64,000 nucleotides of DNA from Lignipirellula cremea (lineage in GTDB: Bacteria > Planctomycetota > Planctomycetia > Pirellulales > Pirellulaceae): the NCBI RefSeq assembly GCF_007751035.1, contig NZ_CP036433.1:1407001-1471000 (forward strand). The letters are read 5' to 3'. Below are positions 42,647-51,798 of this stretch, in pieces. The translations under genes and the position numbers were made by a program. Each line of letters begins with the position of its first letter. Position 1 is the first letter of the stretch. The notes beneath the pieces are model-generated. The model ran no database searches, was not told the origin of the DNA, and was given only the letters and a program-made list of their open reading frames with translations.

Positions 42647-43825
42647 TCAATCGCAGGGCGCGACCAGCGACCGGTAATGGACTTCCAGGTTCGTCGCCGC
42701 CCGGGTGTCGGTGAACTGTTCCAGGATGCGTTGCCGGGCCGCTGCGGCCTGGTGGAGCCGCTGCGGGGGATCGTTCAGCAGGGACGCCATCGCCGCCGCT
42801 AGCGCGGGCGGATCGTCCTGGGGAACCAGCAGCGCTGTGCCCGGCGGGAAGATCTCCGGCGTACCGCCCACCTCGGTCGTTACCACGGCGGCGCCTGAGG
42901 CGGCCGCTTCCAGCAGCACCCGACCCAGCGGCTCCTGGCGGGCCGGATGAACCAGCAGGTCGAAGGCCCGCAGCAGCGACGGCATGTCGTCCCGTCGGCC
43001 GAGAAACAAGGCCGGCCGCGCCAACCGGGCGCCGGCGGCGTGCAGCGCCTGCTCGTAAGCGATCGCCTCGTCCTTTTGCGAATGGCGTTCGCCCACCAGC
43101 ACGATCTGCACCGGGAGAGCGTCGGGGGCCAGCAGCGCCGCCGCCTGCAGCAGCGTGTCCCAGCCTTTCCGCATGCCGATCTGTCCGACCCCGCCCGCCA
43201 GGCAAACGTCGGCCGGCACGCCCAGCTCCTGCCGCAGCGCACGACCTGCCTGGTCGCGTCCGTTTGCCGCCGCCTGTTCGTGCGTGCTTTCGTGGTGCTG
43301 TTCGTCCGCAGGATCGCACGGGGCGAAGCGTACTGTATCTACACCGTTGTAGAGCACCTGGGTCCGTTCGGGATCGGCTCCCTGCTCTAGCCGCATGGCC
43401 CTGGTCGCGGCGGAGACGCAGAGCAATCGGGAGAGCGGCTGCAGATCGGCGGCGGCCGCCTTGCTCAGCTTGACGATATCGCGGACATGGCCCACGCAAG
43501 GGATCGTCAGGCGGGGAGCGGCCGCCCCCAGCCAGCGAGCCATCGACAGGCTATTGGCATGCACCAGGTCTGGCTCGGTCTGCTGCACCAGGTCGACCAG
43601 ATGCTCGATCATTTCCGTGCGGGAGAAACGCCGCTGGTCCGCATGGCGCCAGGAGCAGGGATGCAGCGGGATCTGCCGCTGGGCGAGCGCCGCCGCCAGT
43701 TCGCCCTGGGGCGGCCCGGCGGCCAGGAACCGGCAGTCGCGTTGCTGCAGCACGGCCGCATGCGCCAGGAACGAATACTCGCCGCCGTTGAGCGACGGGT
43801 ATTCAAAAAGCATCAGCACCCGCAT
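42647..43825 (-). CDS. Glycosyltransferase family 4
   Basis: A 392-residue GT-B enzyme. The N-terminal domain has LMLFEYPSLNGGEYSFLAHA and 'PDLVHANSLSMARWLG'. The hinge is VLYNGVDTVRFAP, and the C-terminal domain has 'GGVGQIGMRKGWDTLLQAAALL', 'IVLVGERHSQKDEA' and the donor-binding 'HPARQEPLGRVLLEAAASGAAVVTTEVGGTPEIF' (E-x7-E type). It likely builds cell-surface glycan. A histidine/glutamine-rich loop (DEQHHESTHEQAAANGRDQ, about 182-200) is an insertion between the domains. Confidence 0.9.
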   Translation of the reverse strand: MRVLMLFEYPSLNGGEYSFLAHAAVLQQRDCRFLAAGPPQGELAAALAQRQIPLHPCSWRHADQRRFSRTEMIEHLVDLVQQTEPDLVHANSLSMARWLGAAAPRLTIPCVGHVRDIVKLSKAAAADLQPLSRLLCVSAATRAMRLEQGADPERTQVLYNGVDTVRFAPCDPADEQHHESTHEQAAANGRDQAGRALRQELGVPADVCLAGGVGQIGMRKGWDTLLQAAALLAPDALPVQIVLVGERHSQKDEAIAYEQALHAAGARLARPALFLGRRDDMPSLLRAFDLLVHPARQEPLGRVLLEAAASGAAVVTTEVGGTPEIFPPGTALLVPQDDPPALAAAMASLLNDPPQRLHQAAAARQRILEQFTDTRAATNLEVHYRSLVAPCD

Positions 43826-43878
43826 GCCAGGATCGTTTCTGTAACGGGAATCGCCCGCACTCGCCGGCGCACTCGCGA

Positions 43879-45660
43879 TTACTTTTTCACGTCGGCAAAG
43901 GCTTTTTCCAGGCAGGCCAGAGCCTCTTTGGCGCGGTCGTGATCGACGACCACGTTCACACGGACTTCGCTCGTGTTGATCATGCTGACATTAATGCCAG
44001 CGTCGGAGAGCGAACGGAACATGCGAATGGCCACGCCCGTGTGGCTCCGCAGGCCGATGCCGGAGACCGACAGTTTGGCGATGCGGCGGTCGCTGGTAAC
44101 ATCGCCGCAGCCCAGGCCGGCGGAAAGTTTTTTGGCGACTTCCACGCTGCGATCGATCTGGTCAGCCGGCGTGGTGAAGCTCAGCCGGGCCGTGGCGTCG
44201 TCGCCAAAGCTCTGCACGATCATATCGACAAACACATCGGCGGCGGCCACCTCGTCGAAAATCCGGGCGGCAATGCCGGGCTGGTTGGGGATGCCATTGA
44301 TGGTGACGCGGGCCTGGCTCTCGTCCAGGCGGATCTCGTCGATCATCAGTTCTTCCATATCAACGCCGCGGAGGCGATCGATAATGTCGGCCGCATCGTC
44401 GTCGGCCCGGCGGGCTCCCGCGGGGGCGCGGGGCGTCAGGTTCGGCGGCGGCAGATGCAGCAGGAACGCCCGATGCGCGGCGCGTAAAGCACGCAGCGCT
44501 TCATCGCGATGGATCAGCACCGAGATTTTGATCTCGCTGGTGGTGATCATCTGGATGTTGACCCCTTCATCGGCCAGGGCGTGGAACATTTTATTGGCGA
44601 CGCCCGTCATGCGGGCCATCCCCAGACCGACGACGGAGATCTTCGCCACCTGGTCGTCGTGGCTGACGCGGGCGCCGTCCCATTCCGCGACGGCTTCTTC
44701 GACGGCTTCTAGCGTTTGCCCCAGTTCGTTCTTCGGCACGGTGAAGGAGACGTTCGCTTCGCCGTTTTCGCTGACGTTCTGCACGATCATGTCGACGGTA
44801 ATCGCCCGGGCGGCAATCGGCGAGAAGACCTTCAGGCTGGCGCCCGGCACATCGGGCACGCCGGTCACGGTGATGCGGGCCTCGTGCTTGGTGAGGGCGG
44901 CTCCGCTGACGGCCTGGTCGGGCGATTCCGGGTCGGCGACAATCAGCGTGCCGACGGAATCGTCGATGCCGCTGTGGCGAACATGGATCGGCACATTGTA
45001 TTTCTTGGCGAACTCGATCGAGCGGTTGTGCATGACGCCCGCTCCCAGGCTGGCCATTTCCAGCATTTCGTCATAGCTGACCTGCGACATGCGGCGGGCT
45101 TCCGCCATGATCCGCGGATCGGTCGTATACACGCCGTCGACATCGGTATAAATCTCGCAGTCGGCCCGCAGCACGGCGGCCAGCGCCACGGCGGTTGTAT
45201 CGCTGCCGCCACGGCCGAGCGTGGTGATGTTGTAGTCTTCGTCGATGCCCTGGAAGCCCGCGGCGATCACAATCGCGCCGCTGTCCAGCAGTTTCTGCAT
45301 CCGCTCGGTCGAGATCGACTTGATGCGGGCCTTGGTGTGGGTGCTGTCGGTCCGAATGCCAATCTGGGCGCCGGTCAGACTGACGGCCTTTTTCCCCAGC
45401 GAGTGAATGGCCATCGCCATCAGCGCAACGCTGACCTGCTCGCCGGTCGAGAGCAGCATGTCCATTTCCCGGGCCGGCGGGCGATCGTTAATCTCGGCCG
45501 CCAGATCGACCAGCGTATCGGTATTTTTTCCCATCGCGCTGACGACCATCACCACCTGGTGGCCTTCTGCCTGGGCGCGGATTGCTTTGCGGGCGGCCGC
45601 GATAATTTTCTGACTGTCGGCGACGCTCGTGCCGCCGAACTTCTGCACAATAATCGACAT
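43879..45660 (-). CDS. lysC: Aspartate kinase with four ACT domains
   Basis: A 593-residue aspartokinase, first step of the lysine, threonine and methionine pathway. Kinase domain 1-250 with KFGGTSVAD, 'GFQGIDEDYNITTLGRGGSDTTAVALAA' and 'YTDVDGVYTTDPR'. Unlike ordinary enzymes of about 410 residues, the regulatory region is doubled: ACT domains at about 262-330 and 338-400, then a linker (LPPPNLTPRAPAGARRADDD) and a second pair at about 450-515 and 527-590, similar in order. The start is set by the conserved MSIIVQKFGGTS. Confidence 0.95.
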   Translation of the reverse strand: MSIIVQKFGGTSVADSQKIIAAARKAIRAQAEGHQVVMVVSAMGKNTDTLVDLAAEINDRPPAREMDMLLSTGEQVSVALMAMAIHSLGKKAVSLTGAQIGIRTDSTHTKARIKSISTERMQKLLDSGAIVIAAGFQGIDEDYNITTLGRGGSDTTAVALAAVLRADCEIYTDVDGVYTTDPRIMAEARRMSQVSYDEMLEMASLGAGVMHNRSIEFAKKYNVPIHVRHSGIDDSVGTLIVADPESPDQAVSGAALTKHEARITVTGVPDVPGASLKVFSPIAARAITVDMIVQNVSENGEANVSFTVPKNELGQTLEAVEEAVAEWDGARVSHDDQVAKISVVGLGMARMTGVANKMFHALADEGVNIQMITTSEIKISVLIHRDEALRALRAAHRAFLLHLPPPNLTPRAPAGARRADDDAADIIDRLRGVDMEELMIDEIRLDESQARVTINGIPNQPGIAARIFDEVAAADVFVDMIVQSFGDDATARLSFTTPADQIDRSVEVAKKLSAGLGCGDVTSDRRIAKLSVSGIGLRSHTGVAIRMFRSLSDAGINVSMINTSEVRVNVVVDHDRAKEALACLEKAFADVKK

Positions 45661-45857
45661 AAAAACTGTTTCCGAACTTGCGGATATGTGAGCGGGTTTT
45701 TCGCAGGAGGTTATTAAATCGGGCCGAACGACAGCCGCCAATCGCATCGATCGTACACCAGGCGCCGGCTGCGCCAAGGGTTGCAGATGCAGGAACCGCG
45801 AAACCACTCTTACCGTGACTCTATTTCCTCCCGTGGCGAACGACGCTCAGAAGAAAG

Positions 45858-46046
45858 TTCACCGCAGAGAACGCGGAGGATCGCGGATCAAGAGGAGGGA
45901 AAGTGGAGGAAGCGAAGCGGATCGCGGCCAGGAATCGCCAACGTGAGGAGAGAGAAATCATGAGAGATCAACTCCCCGCGGCGAAGTCTCTCTTCAGAAA
46001 AAACTCTCTTCCTCTTCTCCTTTTCCTCTGCGACTTCTGCGGTGAA
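45858..46046. repeat. Purine/pyrimidine inverted-repeat element, copy 3
   Basis: Ends TTCACCGCAGAGAACGCGG and CGACTTCTGCGGTGAA (about 22 nt each) are imperfect inverted repeats. The left half is purine-rich with an internal AAGCGGATCGCGG and the right half is pyrimidine-rich, ending CTCTTCCTCTTCTCC just before the right arm. Confidence 0.7.
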
Positions 46047-46080
46047 TCCCTTTTTTTGATTGCGTATTGATTACACAAGA

Positions 46081-46104
46081 CGGCCCCCGCGATTGCGGGG
46101 GCCG
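46081..46104 (-). terminator. Terminator hairpin of the M16 peptidase gene
   Basis: CGGCCCCCGC / GCGGGGGCCG, a perfect 10-bp stem with a GATT loop, 27 bp beyond the M16 stop codon on the minus strand and followed there by TCTTGTGT. Confidence 0.65.
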
Positions 46105-46131
46105 TGGAAAGCGTTTTCGCCAAAAGTCGGC

Positions 46132-48876
46132 TTACTCCGACTTTTCTTCGGCGGCCTTTTTGTTCAGGTCGCCGGCGATCACGGTGATCAGGTGCTTCTG
46201 CTGGAAGTGCTTCCGCAGGGCGGCCAGAACCTGTTCGGTCGTCAGCTCCGAGATGTGCTTTTCGTACTCGGCATAGAAGGCCATCGTACGATCGGCGCGC
46301 AGTGTGGTTCGCAGCCGGGCGACCAGCGTGTTGTCGTCGGTGCGGGCGACTTGGCGCTGCTGCAGGTAACCGCGGATGGCGCCTTTGAGTTCTTCCTCGG
46401 TGACGCCGTCTTTGAGCAGGCGTTCAAGTTCCGTGGAGATGGCGACTTCCAGCTTGTCCGCATTGACCGGGTTACAAATGGCGGCGATCATCCACTGCGT
46501 GGCCGGATCGATCGCATCCGAAATCAGGTGCGAGCTCACGCCGTAGGACAGCCCTTCCTGCTGCCGGACGCGGTCGCCCAGTCGCGACGCCAAGGCACTG
46601 CCGCCAAAGATAAAGTTCCCCACCACCAGCGCCGGGTAGTCGGGATCGGAATCTTTCATCGGTAACACCATGCCGCTGTAATACACGGCATTCTCTTTGT
46701 CGGGCGTGTTGATTTTGATCACCGGCATCGGATCCAGGTTGAACGCACGGTCCGGAATGTGGGCGTACGGTTTGTCGCTGTCCCAGTCGGCTGTCATTTT
46801 TTCCAGCAGCGGCTGGACCGCTTCGGGGTCAAAGTCGCCGACAATCACCAGTTCCCCGGCCTGTCCGCTGAGAAACTCGGAGTTCAGGCGTTTCAGGTCG
46901 TCGAGCGTGAGCTCCTCGTAAGCCGTCAGCTGTTCCGGCAGCGTAGGAACATGGCGGACGTCGTCTTTGGGGAACGGCTGCATGGTCCCGCGCAGACGGT
47001 AGCTGGCCAGGTACTGCGGGTCGTTCAGCACCGTTTCCACTTTGGCCAGACGCTCCCGGCGAATGACTTCCAGTTCCTCTTCGGGCAGGTCGGGCTGGCG
47101 GACAATCTTCGTCAGGATCTTCAGCACGGCCGGCAGGTTTTCTCGTTTGGTCTTCACCACAAAGGTGGCTTCGCCTGCAGCGCCGGCGGCGTTGAGGGTG
47201 GCGCTTTCTGCGTCGAGCGCATCCTGCAGCTGAAGGTGGTTCATGCCGGCGGCGCCGCGGGTCATCATTTCCGGAAGCAGCCGACAGGCCGTGACGAGTC
47301 CCTTGAGGGATTCCAGGTCGCCGTAACGCAGGGTCAACGACATGACGACCGTTTCGCCGCGATTCTTTTTCGGCAGGAGGGCCGTTTTGATCCCGCCCGG
47401 CAACTGGCCGCGGGTGGTGCGGGCCTCGATGTTTGCGGGCGAGGCGTCGAACTTTTCGCCTTCGGCGATGCCCTTTCCGCCTTTGTAGTCGGCCAGCAGG
47501 CGTTTGACGTCGGGCCGCTGCGGCACGGAAATTCGCTGCGGGCTATCGGTCGGAATGAACAGGCCGACGGTCCGGTTGTTTTCCTGCAGGTACAGGCCCG
47601 CGACCCGTTTAACATCGGCGGGGGTGACGTCTTTGATGCGATCGCGATACAGGAAGTAAAGGCGCCAGTCGCCCTGGGAGGCCCAGTCGCTGAGCGAGAC
47701 GGCCAGTTTATCAGAGCGGGCAACTTCCTCTTCTCGCGATTTCAGGATCTGGGCCTTGGCGCGGTTGACTTCCTCTTCGGTGACGCCGTCCTGGGCGATA
47801 TGCTCGATCGAGTGCAGCATGGCTTCGCGAACGCTGTCGAGTTCTTTGGGGTCGCGCACTTCGGCCGTCATCAGCATTAAACCCGGGTCGTGCAGGCCGT
47901 AGGTATAGCCGCTGACACTGGAGGCTTTTTTGGTTCCGACGAGTTCGTCATAAAGGCGGCCGCCCGGTTCCATCGCCAGGATATGGCTGAGGATACGGAC
48001 CGCCGCGAAGTCCTCGTGGGCTCCCGCCGGCGTGTGATAGCCAACGCCGACCAGGGCCACATCGCCAACCCGGCGGAGCTTGACAATGCGTTCGCCGTCC
48101 TGGGCCGGTTCTTCAGTGTAGGTAAGGTCGAGCTCGCGATCCGGCCGCGCCAGAACACCGAAGTACTTGTCGACCAGGGCCAGCGCCTGGTCGCGGTCAA
48201 AGTTGCCGGCGATCATCAGCATGGCGTTGTCGGGCTGGTAGTGTCGACGATAAAAGGCTCGCAGCTTGGGCAGCGGCACCCGTTCAATATCAGAGCGGTT
48301 GCCGATCGTCGACTTGCCGTAGTTGTGCCAGTCAAAAGCGGCCGAGTGGATGCGCTGCGACAGGATGCGACGCGGCTCGTTCTCGCCTTTTTCAAACTCG
48401 TTGCGGACGACCGTCATCTCCGAGGCAAGGTCTTCCCCTTTGATGTTGCTGTTGACCATGCGGTCGGCTTCCAGCTGGATCGCAAACTCCAGGTTGTCCT
48501 CGCTGGCGGGCAGCGTTTCATAGTAGTTGGTGCGGTCCAGCCAGGTGGTGCCGTTGAAGCGGGCGCCCCGGTCCTGCAGCAGTTTGGGCACATCGACGTT
48601 GGTCGGCGTCCCTTTGAAGAGCATGTGTTCCAGCAGGTGGGCCATGCCGGCTTCGCCGTAACCTTCCTGCCGGGAGCCGGTGAAGATCGTCAGGTTGACG
48701 GTCACCTTGTCGGAGGAGTTATCAGGAAACAGCAGCACCTGCAGGCCGTTCTCCCACTGGTACTCCGTGATGCCCTCGACGGACTGGATTTCTTTGTACC
48801 GCTCGGCGGCGGAAGCAGTAGATATCGACATGAGCAACAAGGGGATCAGAATGGCAGAAGTGGTTGAAAAACGCAT
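46132..48876 (-). CDS. Secreted M16-family zinc metallopeptidase
   Basis: A 914-residue two-repeat M16 (pitrilysin-type) peptidase. Signal peptide MRFSTTSAILIPLLLMSIST, then 'YQWENGLQVLLFPDNSSDKVTV'. The inverted zinc motif H80-L-L-E-H84 plus Glu160 fits HxxEH-x76-E, so the first half is catalytic. The second half (from about 480) has the same fold without the zinc motif and an 'LSYGVSSHL'-like region with the usual Arg/Tyr pair. Likely processes peptides in the periplasm or paryphoplasm. Followed by a strong terminator hairpin. Confidence 0.93.
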   Translation of the reverse strand: MRFSTTSAILIPLLLMSISTASAAERYKEIQSVEGITEYQWENGLQVLLFPDNSSDKVTVNLTIFTGSRQEGYGEAGMAHLLEHMLFKGTPTNVDVPKLLQDRGARFNGTTWLDRTNYYETLPASEDNLEFAIQLEADRMVNSNIKGEDLASEMTVVRNEFEKGENEPRRILSQRIHSAAFDWHNYGKSTIGNRSDIERVPLPKLRAFYRRHYQPDNAMLMIAGNFDRDQALALVDKYFGVLARPDRELDLTYTEEPAQDGERIVKLRRVGDVALVGVGYHTPAGAHEDFAAVRILSHILAMEPGGRLYDELVGTKKASSVSGYTYGLHDPGLMLMTAEVRDPKELDSVREAMLHSIEHIAQDGVTEEEVNRAKAQILKSREEEVARSDKLAVSLSDWASQGDWRLYFLYRDRIKDVTPADVKRVAGLYLQENNRTVGLFIPTDSPQRISVPQRPDVKRLLADYKGGKGIAEGEKFDASPANIEARTTRGQLPGGIKTALLPKKNRGETVVMSLTLRYGDLESLKGLVTACRLLPEMMTRGAAGMNHLQLQDALDAESATLNAAGAAGEATFVVKTKRENLPAVLKILTKIVRQPDLPEEELEVIRRERLAKVETVLNDPQYLASYRLRGTMQPFPKDDVRHVPTLPEQLTAYEELTLDDLKRLNSEFLSGQAGELVIVGDFDPEAVQPLLEKMTADWDSDKPYAHIPDRAFNLDPMPVIKINTPDKENAVYYSGMVLPMKDSDPDYPALVVGNFIFGGSALASRLGDRVRQQEGLSYGVSSHLISDAIDPATQWMIAAICNPVNADKLEVAISTELERLLKDGVTEEELKGAIRGYLQQRQVARTDDNTLVARLRTTLRADRTMAFYAEYEKHISELTTEQVLAALRKHFQQKHLITVIAGDLNKKAAEEKSE

Positions 48877-49350
48877 GGGTGAATCAGGTTGTTGAAGGGA
48901 ATGGATCGCCTGGAAGGGAGCGCAAGCGAGTAGGGGCGCCCAGAGAGCGACTGCAGTCAGGATGAAGGCTCTCCGTAACCATCTCTGCCATCAGGAAGCA
49001 GGGGAGTTTGTCAGCGCTGGCAGACTGAATCATCGGGGTTTGACGCACGATTGTCAATTCACAGGGCGGCCAACCCGACCGCTTTTCAAACGCCCTTCCC
49101 CTCGCCGTATTCTGCCCTCCGGCCTTTTGCACTGGCCGGGGATGATCGCGCCAAACCGTGCGTTTACCGGGGTTTTCGCGATATGAAAGAAATCACCACA
49201 GGGAATGCAAGGATTTCCTCAAGTTGCCCAGAGAGAGCAAGAGCAGTCGCGTTCAAACGCCAGCAAAGCTAGCAGAGCCAGCAGAAAAGCGGGTAGCGGT
49301 TAGCTAAAAGCTGCTGGCCAAACGCCAAACGCTAATAGCTAAACGCTATC
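48877..49350. other. Intergenic region, mostly featureless
   Basis: About 470 bp between the FliL-like and M16 genes, both on the minus strand. The only recognisable feature is a TTAGC/TAGCG low-complexity repeat at 49281-49345. No supported gene; the plus-strand frames here are short and lack ribosome sites. Confidence 0.35.
49281..49345. repeat. Low-complexity repeat related to 3228-3293 (inverted)
   Basis: The reverse complement contains TAGCGTTTAGCTATTAGCG followed by GCTTTTAGCTAACCGCTACCCGCTTTT, the same building blocks and order as at 3.2 kb. Confidence 0.5.
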
Positions 49351-49818
49351 TCATCCCTGACGGAGTGAGTAGCTGGTATAGATGATTTCATGCAGGTGCG
49401 GCGTATGCAGCACTTTCTTGATCGCGGTCGCCAGTTCTGTTTTGACGATCGGCATGCCCGGCTGTTTGAGATAGTCGATACTGGTCGACTGCAGGGTGTT
49501 TTCGATCCGCTCGCGCATTCGCTCCTTGCGCGTTTCCAGCAGCATCGTTAATTCGTCCGCATGGGTCTCATCGACCAGACCGACCAGCCCCACGCGAAAA
49601 TAGGCCCGCTCGGCCTCATCAATGCGCAGCGTGACGAAGTATTCGCCCAGATCGACTTCGACGAGCTTCGCCGGCGCCTTGGGCGCCTGGGAGGAAGCAT
49701 CGGCGGTTGCTTCGCCTGAGCCCCCGCAACCGGAGGCAGAACAGATCAGCAAAGCCAGTAACGATAGCAGCGCGCACGACTGGACAGACAATAAACGAAA
49801 GGGAACCACAGAAAGCAT
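49351..49818 (-). CDS. FliL-like lipoprotein
   Basis: A 155-residue predicted lipoprotein with lipobox ASGC (Cys31) after a hydrophobic signal. The mature part (KLVEVDLGEYFVTLRIDEAERAYFRVGLVGLVDE ... RIENTLQSTSIDYLKQPGMPIVKTELATAIKKVLHTPHLHEIIYTSYSL) follows the FliL pattern: a VDLGEF-like strand, a middle 'R..I...L...S..DL' helix, and a final 'L...I...L....I..I.Y..' segment. FliL assists the flagellar motor, but no flagellar gene is nearby and the lipid anchor replaces the usual TM helix, so the role is uncertain. Confidence 0.65.
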   Translation of the reverse strand: MLSVVPFRLLSVQSCALLSLLALLICSASGCGGSGEATADASSQAPKAPAKLVEVDLGEYFVTLRIDEAERAYFRVGLVGLVDETHADELTMLLETRKERMRERIENTLQSTSIDYLKQPGMPIVKTELATAIKKVLHTPHLHEIIYTSYSLRQG

Positions 49819-50135
49819 AATTCAACCTGGCGGGAGTCGCGAAGTTTACCCATTAAAAACGTAGCTTATGAAAAGACAGCTACCGGGCAGGCGACAAAGA
49901 TTTTCAGGTTGATTGCAGCGAAAGAAGGGGGTGAACGCTTCTTCTCGAGGTTTCCCTGCCACAGGGTAAACCACCTCCGAAAGGAAAATTTCCGCGTCAG
50001 GATCAGGCGTTGGTGGCGACAAGCAGGCTGCGCATCCCTGCCATTCCGATCAACGTCCTGCGGCGGAATTCAAGTTTCGGGAACTTCAAAACTCCGAGAG
50101 CTTGAAAAACTCCGAGAGCTTGACTCACCCCTCGA

Positions 50136-50309
50136 CTAGGCGGCGGCTTCCAGTTCCAGCAGGCCCAGCATTTCGGCCAGCTGTTCGCGGCGAGCTTCGC
50201 CCTGGCGACGACGTTCTTCCCGTTCGGTTTCGCTCCAGCTGCTCTGGATCTGGCGGACGGTGTTCATGATCTGCGACAGTTCGAGCGATTTGGGGGAGGC
50301 GGTCTTCAT
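50136..50309 (-). CDS. Small 57-residue Glu/Arg-rich helical protein
   Basis: A short frame encoding MKTASPKSLELSQIMNTVRQ and continuing through a highly charged helix (SSWSETEREERRRQGEARRE) to LAEMLGLLELEAAA and a TAG stop. Evidence that it is real: an ATG with GGAG eight bases upstream, uninterrupted amphipathic helix content, and an AT-rich leader unusual for this genome. Reading other frames of the same DNA gives only proline/arginine-rich shadows. Function unknown; a small regulatory or scaffold peptide is possible. Confidence 0.6.
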   Translation of the reverse strand: MKTASPKSLELSQIMNTVRQIQSSWSETEREERRRQGEARREQLAEMLGLLELEAAA

Positions 50310-50756
50310 CTTGAATTCTCCGGTTGAATTTGCGGTTGGTGTTGACCAGAACGGTTGTAGTAATAAGCAAGGTCCGTGCCAAACGGTTATATTTTCCTTG
50401 GCGATCGTCGTAATTCGTTTTGCACAATCGACTTATAATTTTTTTGCCGATTTTGGCATGACGCGAGGGTGGGAAAAATCCTCGCAACCGCGGTCAAACT
50501 GACGCCGCTGCGCGATCAGTCGGAAACAAACCTGTACTGGGAGCGACCGCGCCTGCGGATTGACGCCAGAAACGGAGCCAGGAAGGCCCAAAAGAAGCTA
50601 TCCCCCAGTCGCAGGAGACAAGCGGAGCTGTCAGGGAAGAATGCCCCAGACGCCAGAACCGCTGGGGCCGAACGCAACATTTCCAGGGCGGAAGCTGGCG
50701 GAAAGAAGGAGGGCGTCAAGGCGACAAGACGCAGGTCAAAAGACGACCAGAACCCC
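50310..50756. other. Intergenic region with AT-rich leader
   Basis: About 445 bp. The part nearest the small gene (50310-50460) is markedly AT-rich and contains TATAAC-like and TATAAG-like hexamers on the minus strand without clear -35 partners. The 50470-50756 part is open on the plus strand but looks non-coding (Lys/Arg-rich translation). Confidence 0.35.
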
Positions 50757-51683
50757 TTATTCGAGCGGAGTCGCTCCGGGCTCGGGACCGCGTTCCTCGC
50801 CGGGCGTGACCTTGACGCGGCCGCCCTGCTGCACGAGGCCGGGGGCCGTGTTGTCCAGCAGCTCGCTGCCTTCCAGCTCCAGCTCGCAGTAACCTTCGGT
50901 GCGGACTTGCGCTTCGCCGTTATCTCCCGCCAGGCAATTTTTTAGCCGGACGCGGCAGGCGCCGCCGACGGAAACGCCGGCACGGCCGTTCCCCCGGGCC
51001 ACCACATTATCCAGCACGGCGCCAAAGACACTATCAGCGCAGTTCACGCCGTCGATCTGGAAACCCTGCACGGTCAGGTCGTAGATCCGCACATTGCGGC
51101 ACTCGTACAGGCTGATGCCGACCGGCAGCGAAGCGTACGACAGGTCCAGCGACTGGGGGACCAGCTGGTTCTCGGTGCGGACATAAATGGCCCGTTCGAA
51201 GAGCGTCCATTCCAGTGGTTTCAGCTCTGGCAATCCGGCGGCCGGCATGGGCACGCGAACCAAAGGCCGGCCGTCGCGAAACACCTGCGCGTAGGCTTTC
51301 CGCGGCGGATCAAAACGGAAGACCTCGCCAGCGATGAAGTTCCAGTCCGAATCCGGAATGGGCGCCGAGCCGTCAAGCACCGCGCCGTTCCCCAGGATAA
51401 TAAACGGATTGTTCACGGTGCCGCTGTGGCGGCCGCCCTGCAGCGTGATACTTTCGCGATACGGCTCGCTGGTTTTCGCCAGCACGATCACATCGCCGTT
51501 GATGGCCGAGCGGAGCGCTTTGGCGATGGTGCGGCAAGGGCCGCCGCCCTGGCTGTTGGTCGCTTCGGCATAGCCGTTGTTGCGATCATCGCCGCCGACG
51601 TTATTCACATAGATATTGCGGGCGTGGCACCAGCCACTGCTGAACACGGCCAGGCCGACCAGGACGGCGAACAAACGGGGCAT
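50757..51683 (-). CDS. Secreted right-handed beta-helix protein
   Basis: A 308-residue exported protein with a signal peptide (MPRLFAVLVGLAVFSSGWCH). Residues 22-75 read 'RNIYVNNVGGDDRNNGYAEA' and 'CRTIAKALRSAINGDVIVLAK', the usual opening of parallel beta-helix (pectate-lyase-like) proteins. Coils continue as ISLYECRNVRIYDLTVQGFQ, 'VLDNVVARGNGRAGVSVGG', 'VRLKNCLAGDNGEAQVRTEG' and 'LELEGSELLDNTAPGLVQQGG'. It may bind or cleave a polysaccharide; no lyase catalytic set was identified. The start is set by the signal peptide. Confidence 0.85.
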   Translation of the reverse strand: MPRLFAVLVGLAVFSSGWCHARNIYVNNVGGDDRNNGYAEATNSQGGGPCRTIAKALRSAINGDVIVLAKTSEPYRESITLQGGRHSGTVNNPFIILGNGAVLDGSAPIPDSDWNFIAGEVFRFDPPRKAYAQVFRDGRPLVRVPMPAAGLPELKPLEWTLFERAIYVRTENQLVPQSLDLSYASLPVGISLYECRNVRIYDLTVQGFQIDGVNCADSVFGAVLDNVVARGNGRAGVSVGGACRVRLKNCLAGDNGEAQVRTEGYCELELEGSELLDNTAPGLVQQGGRVKVTPGEERGPEPGATPLE

Positions 51684-51798
51684 ATCGGTCTCTTGCTGCT
51701 GGGTCAGGCGAACGGTCCGCAAAGGGCACACGCTATGCTACCATGCAGGACGGACCGGGGCGAGATTTTGACGCCCGCGATGGCAAGAAGGAACCTGT

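Larger units (their letters stand above)
45661..46131. other. Intergenic region with inverted repeat and terminator
   Basis: About 470 bp between two minus-strand genes. Contents: an inverted-repeat element (45858-46046) and a strong GC hairpin (46081-46104). The first 190 bp, upstream of lysC, should hold its promoter. Confidence 0.5.

Noticed and set aside
50469-50945. A 158-codon plus-strand frame before the beta-helix gene
   Set aside because: Half of it is antisense to the beta-helix gene and the rest is Lys/Arg-rich without a ribosome site.
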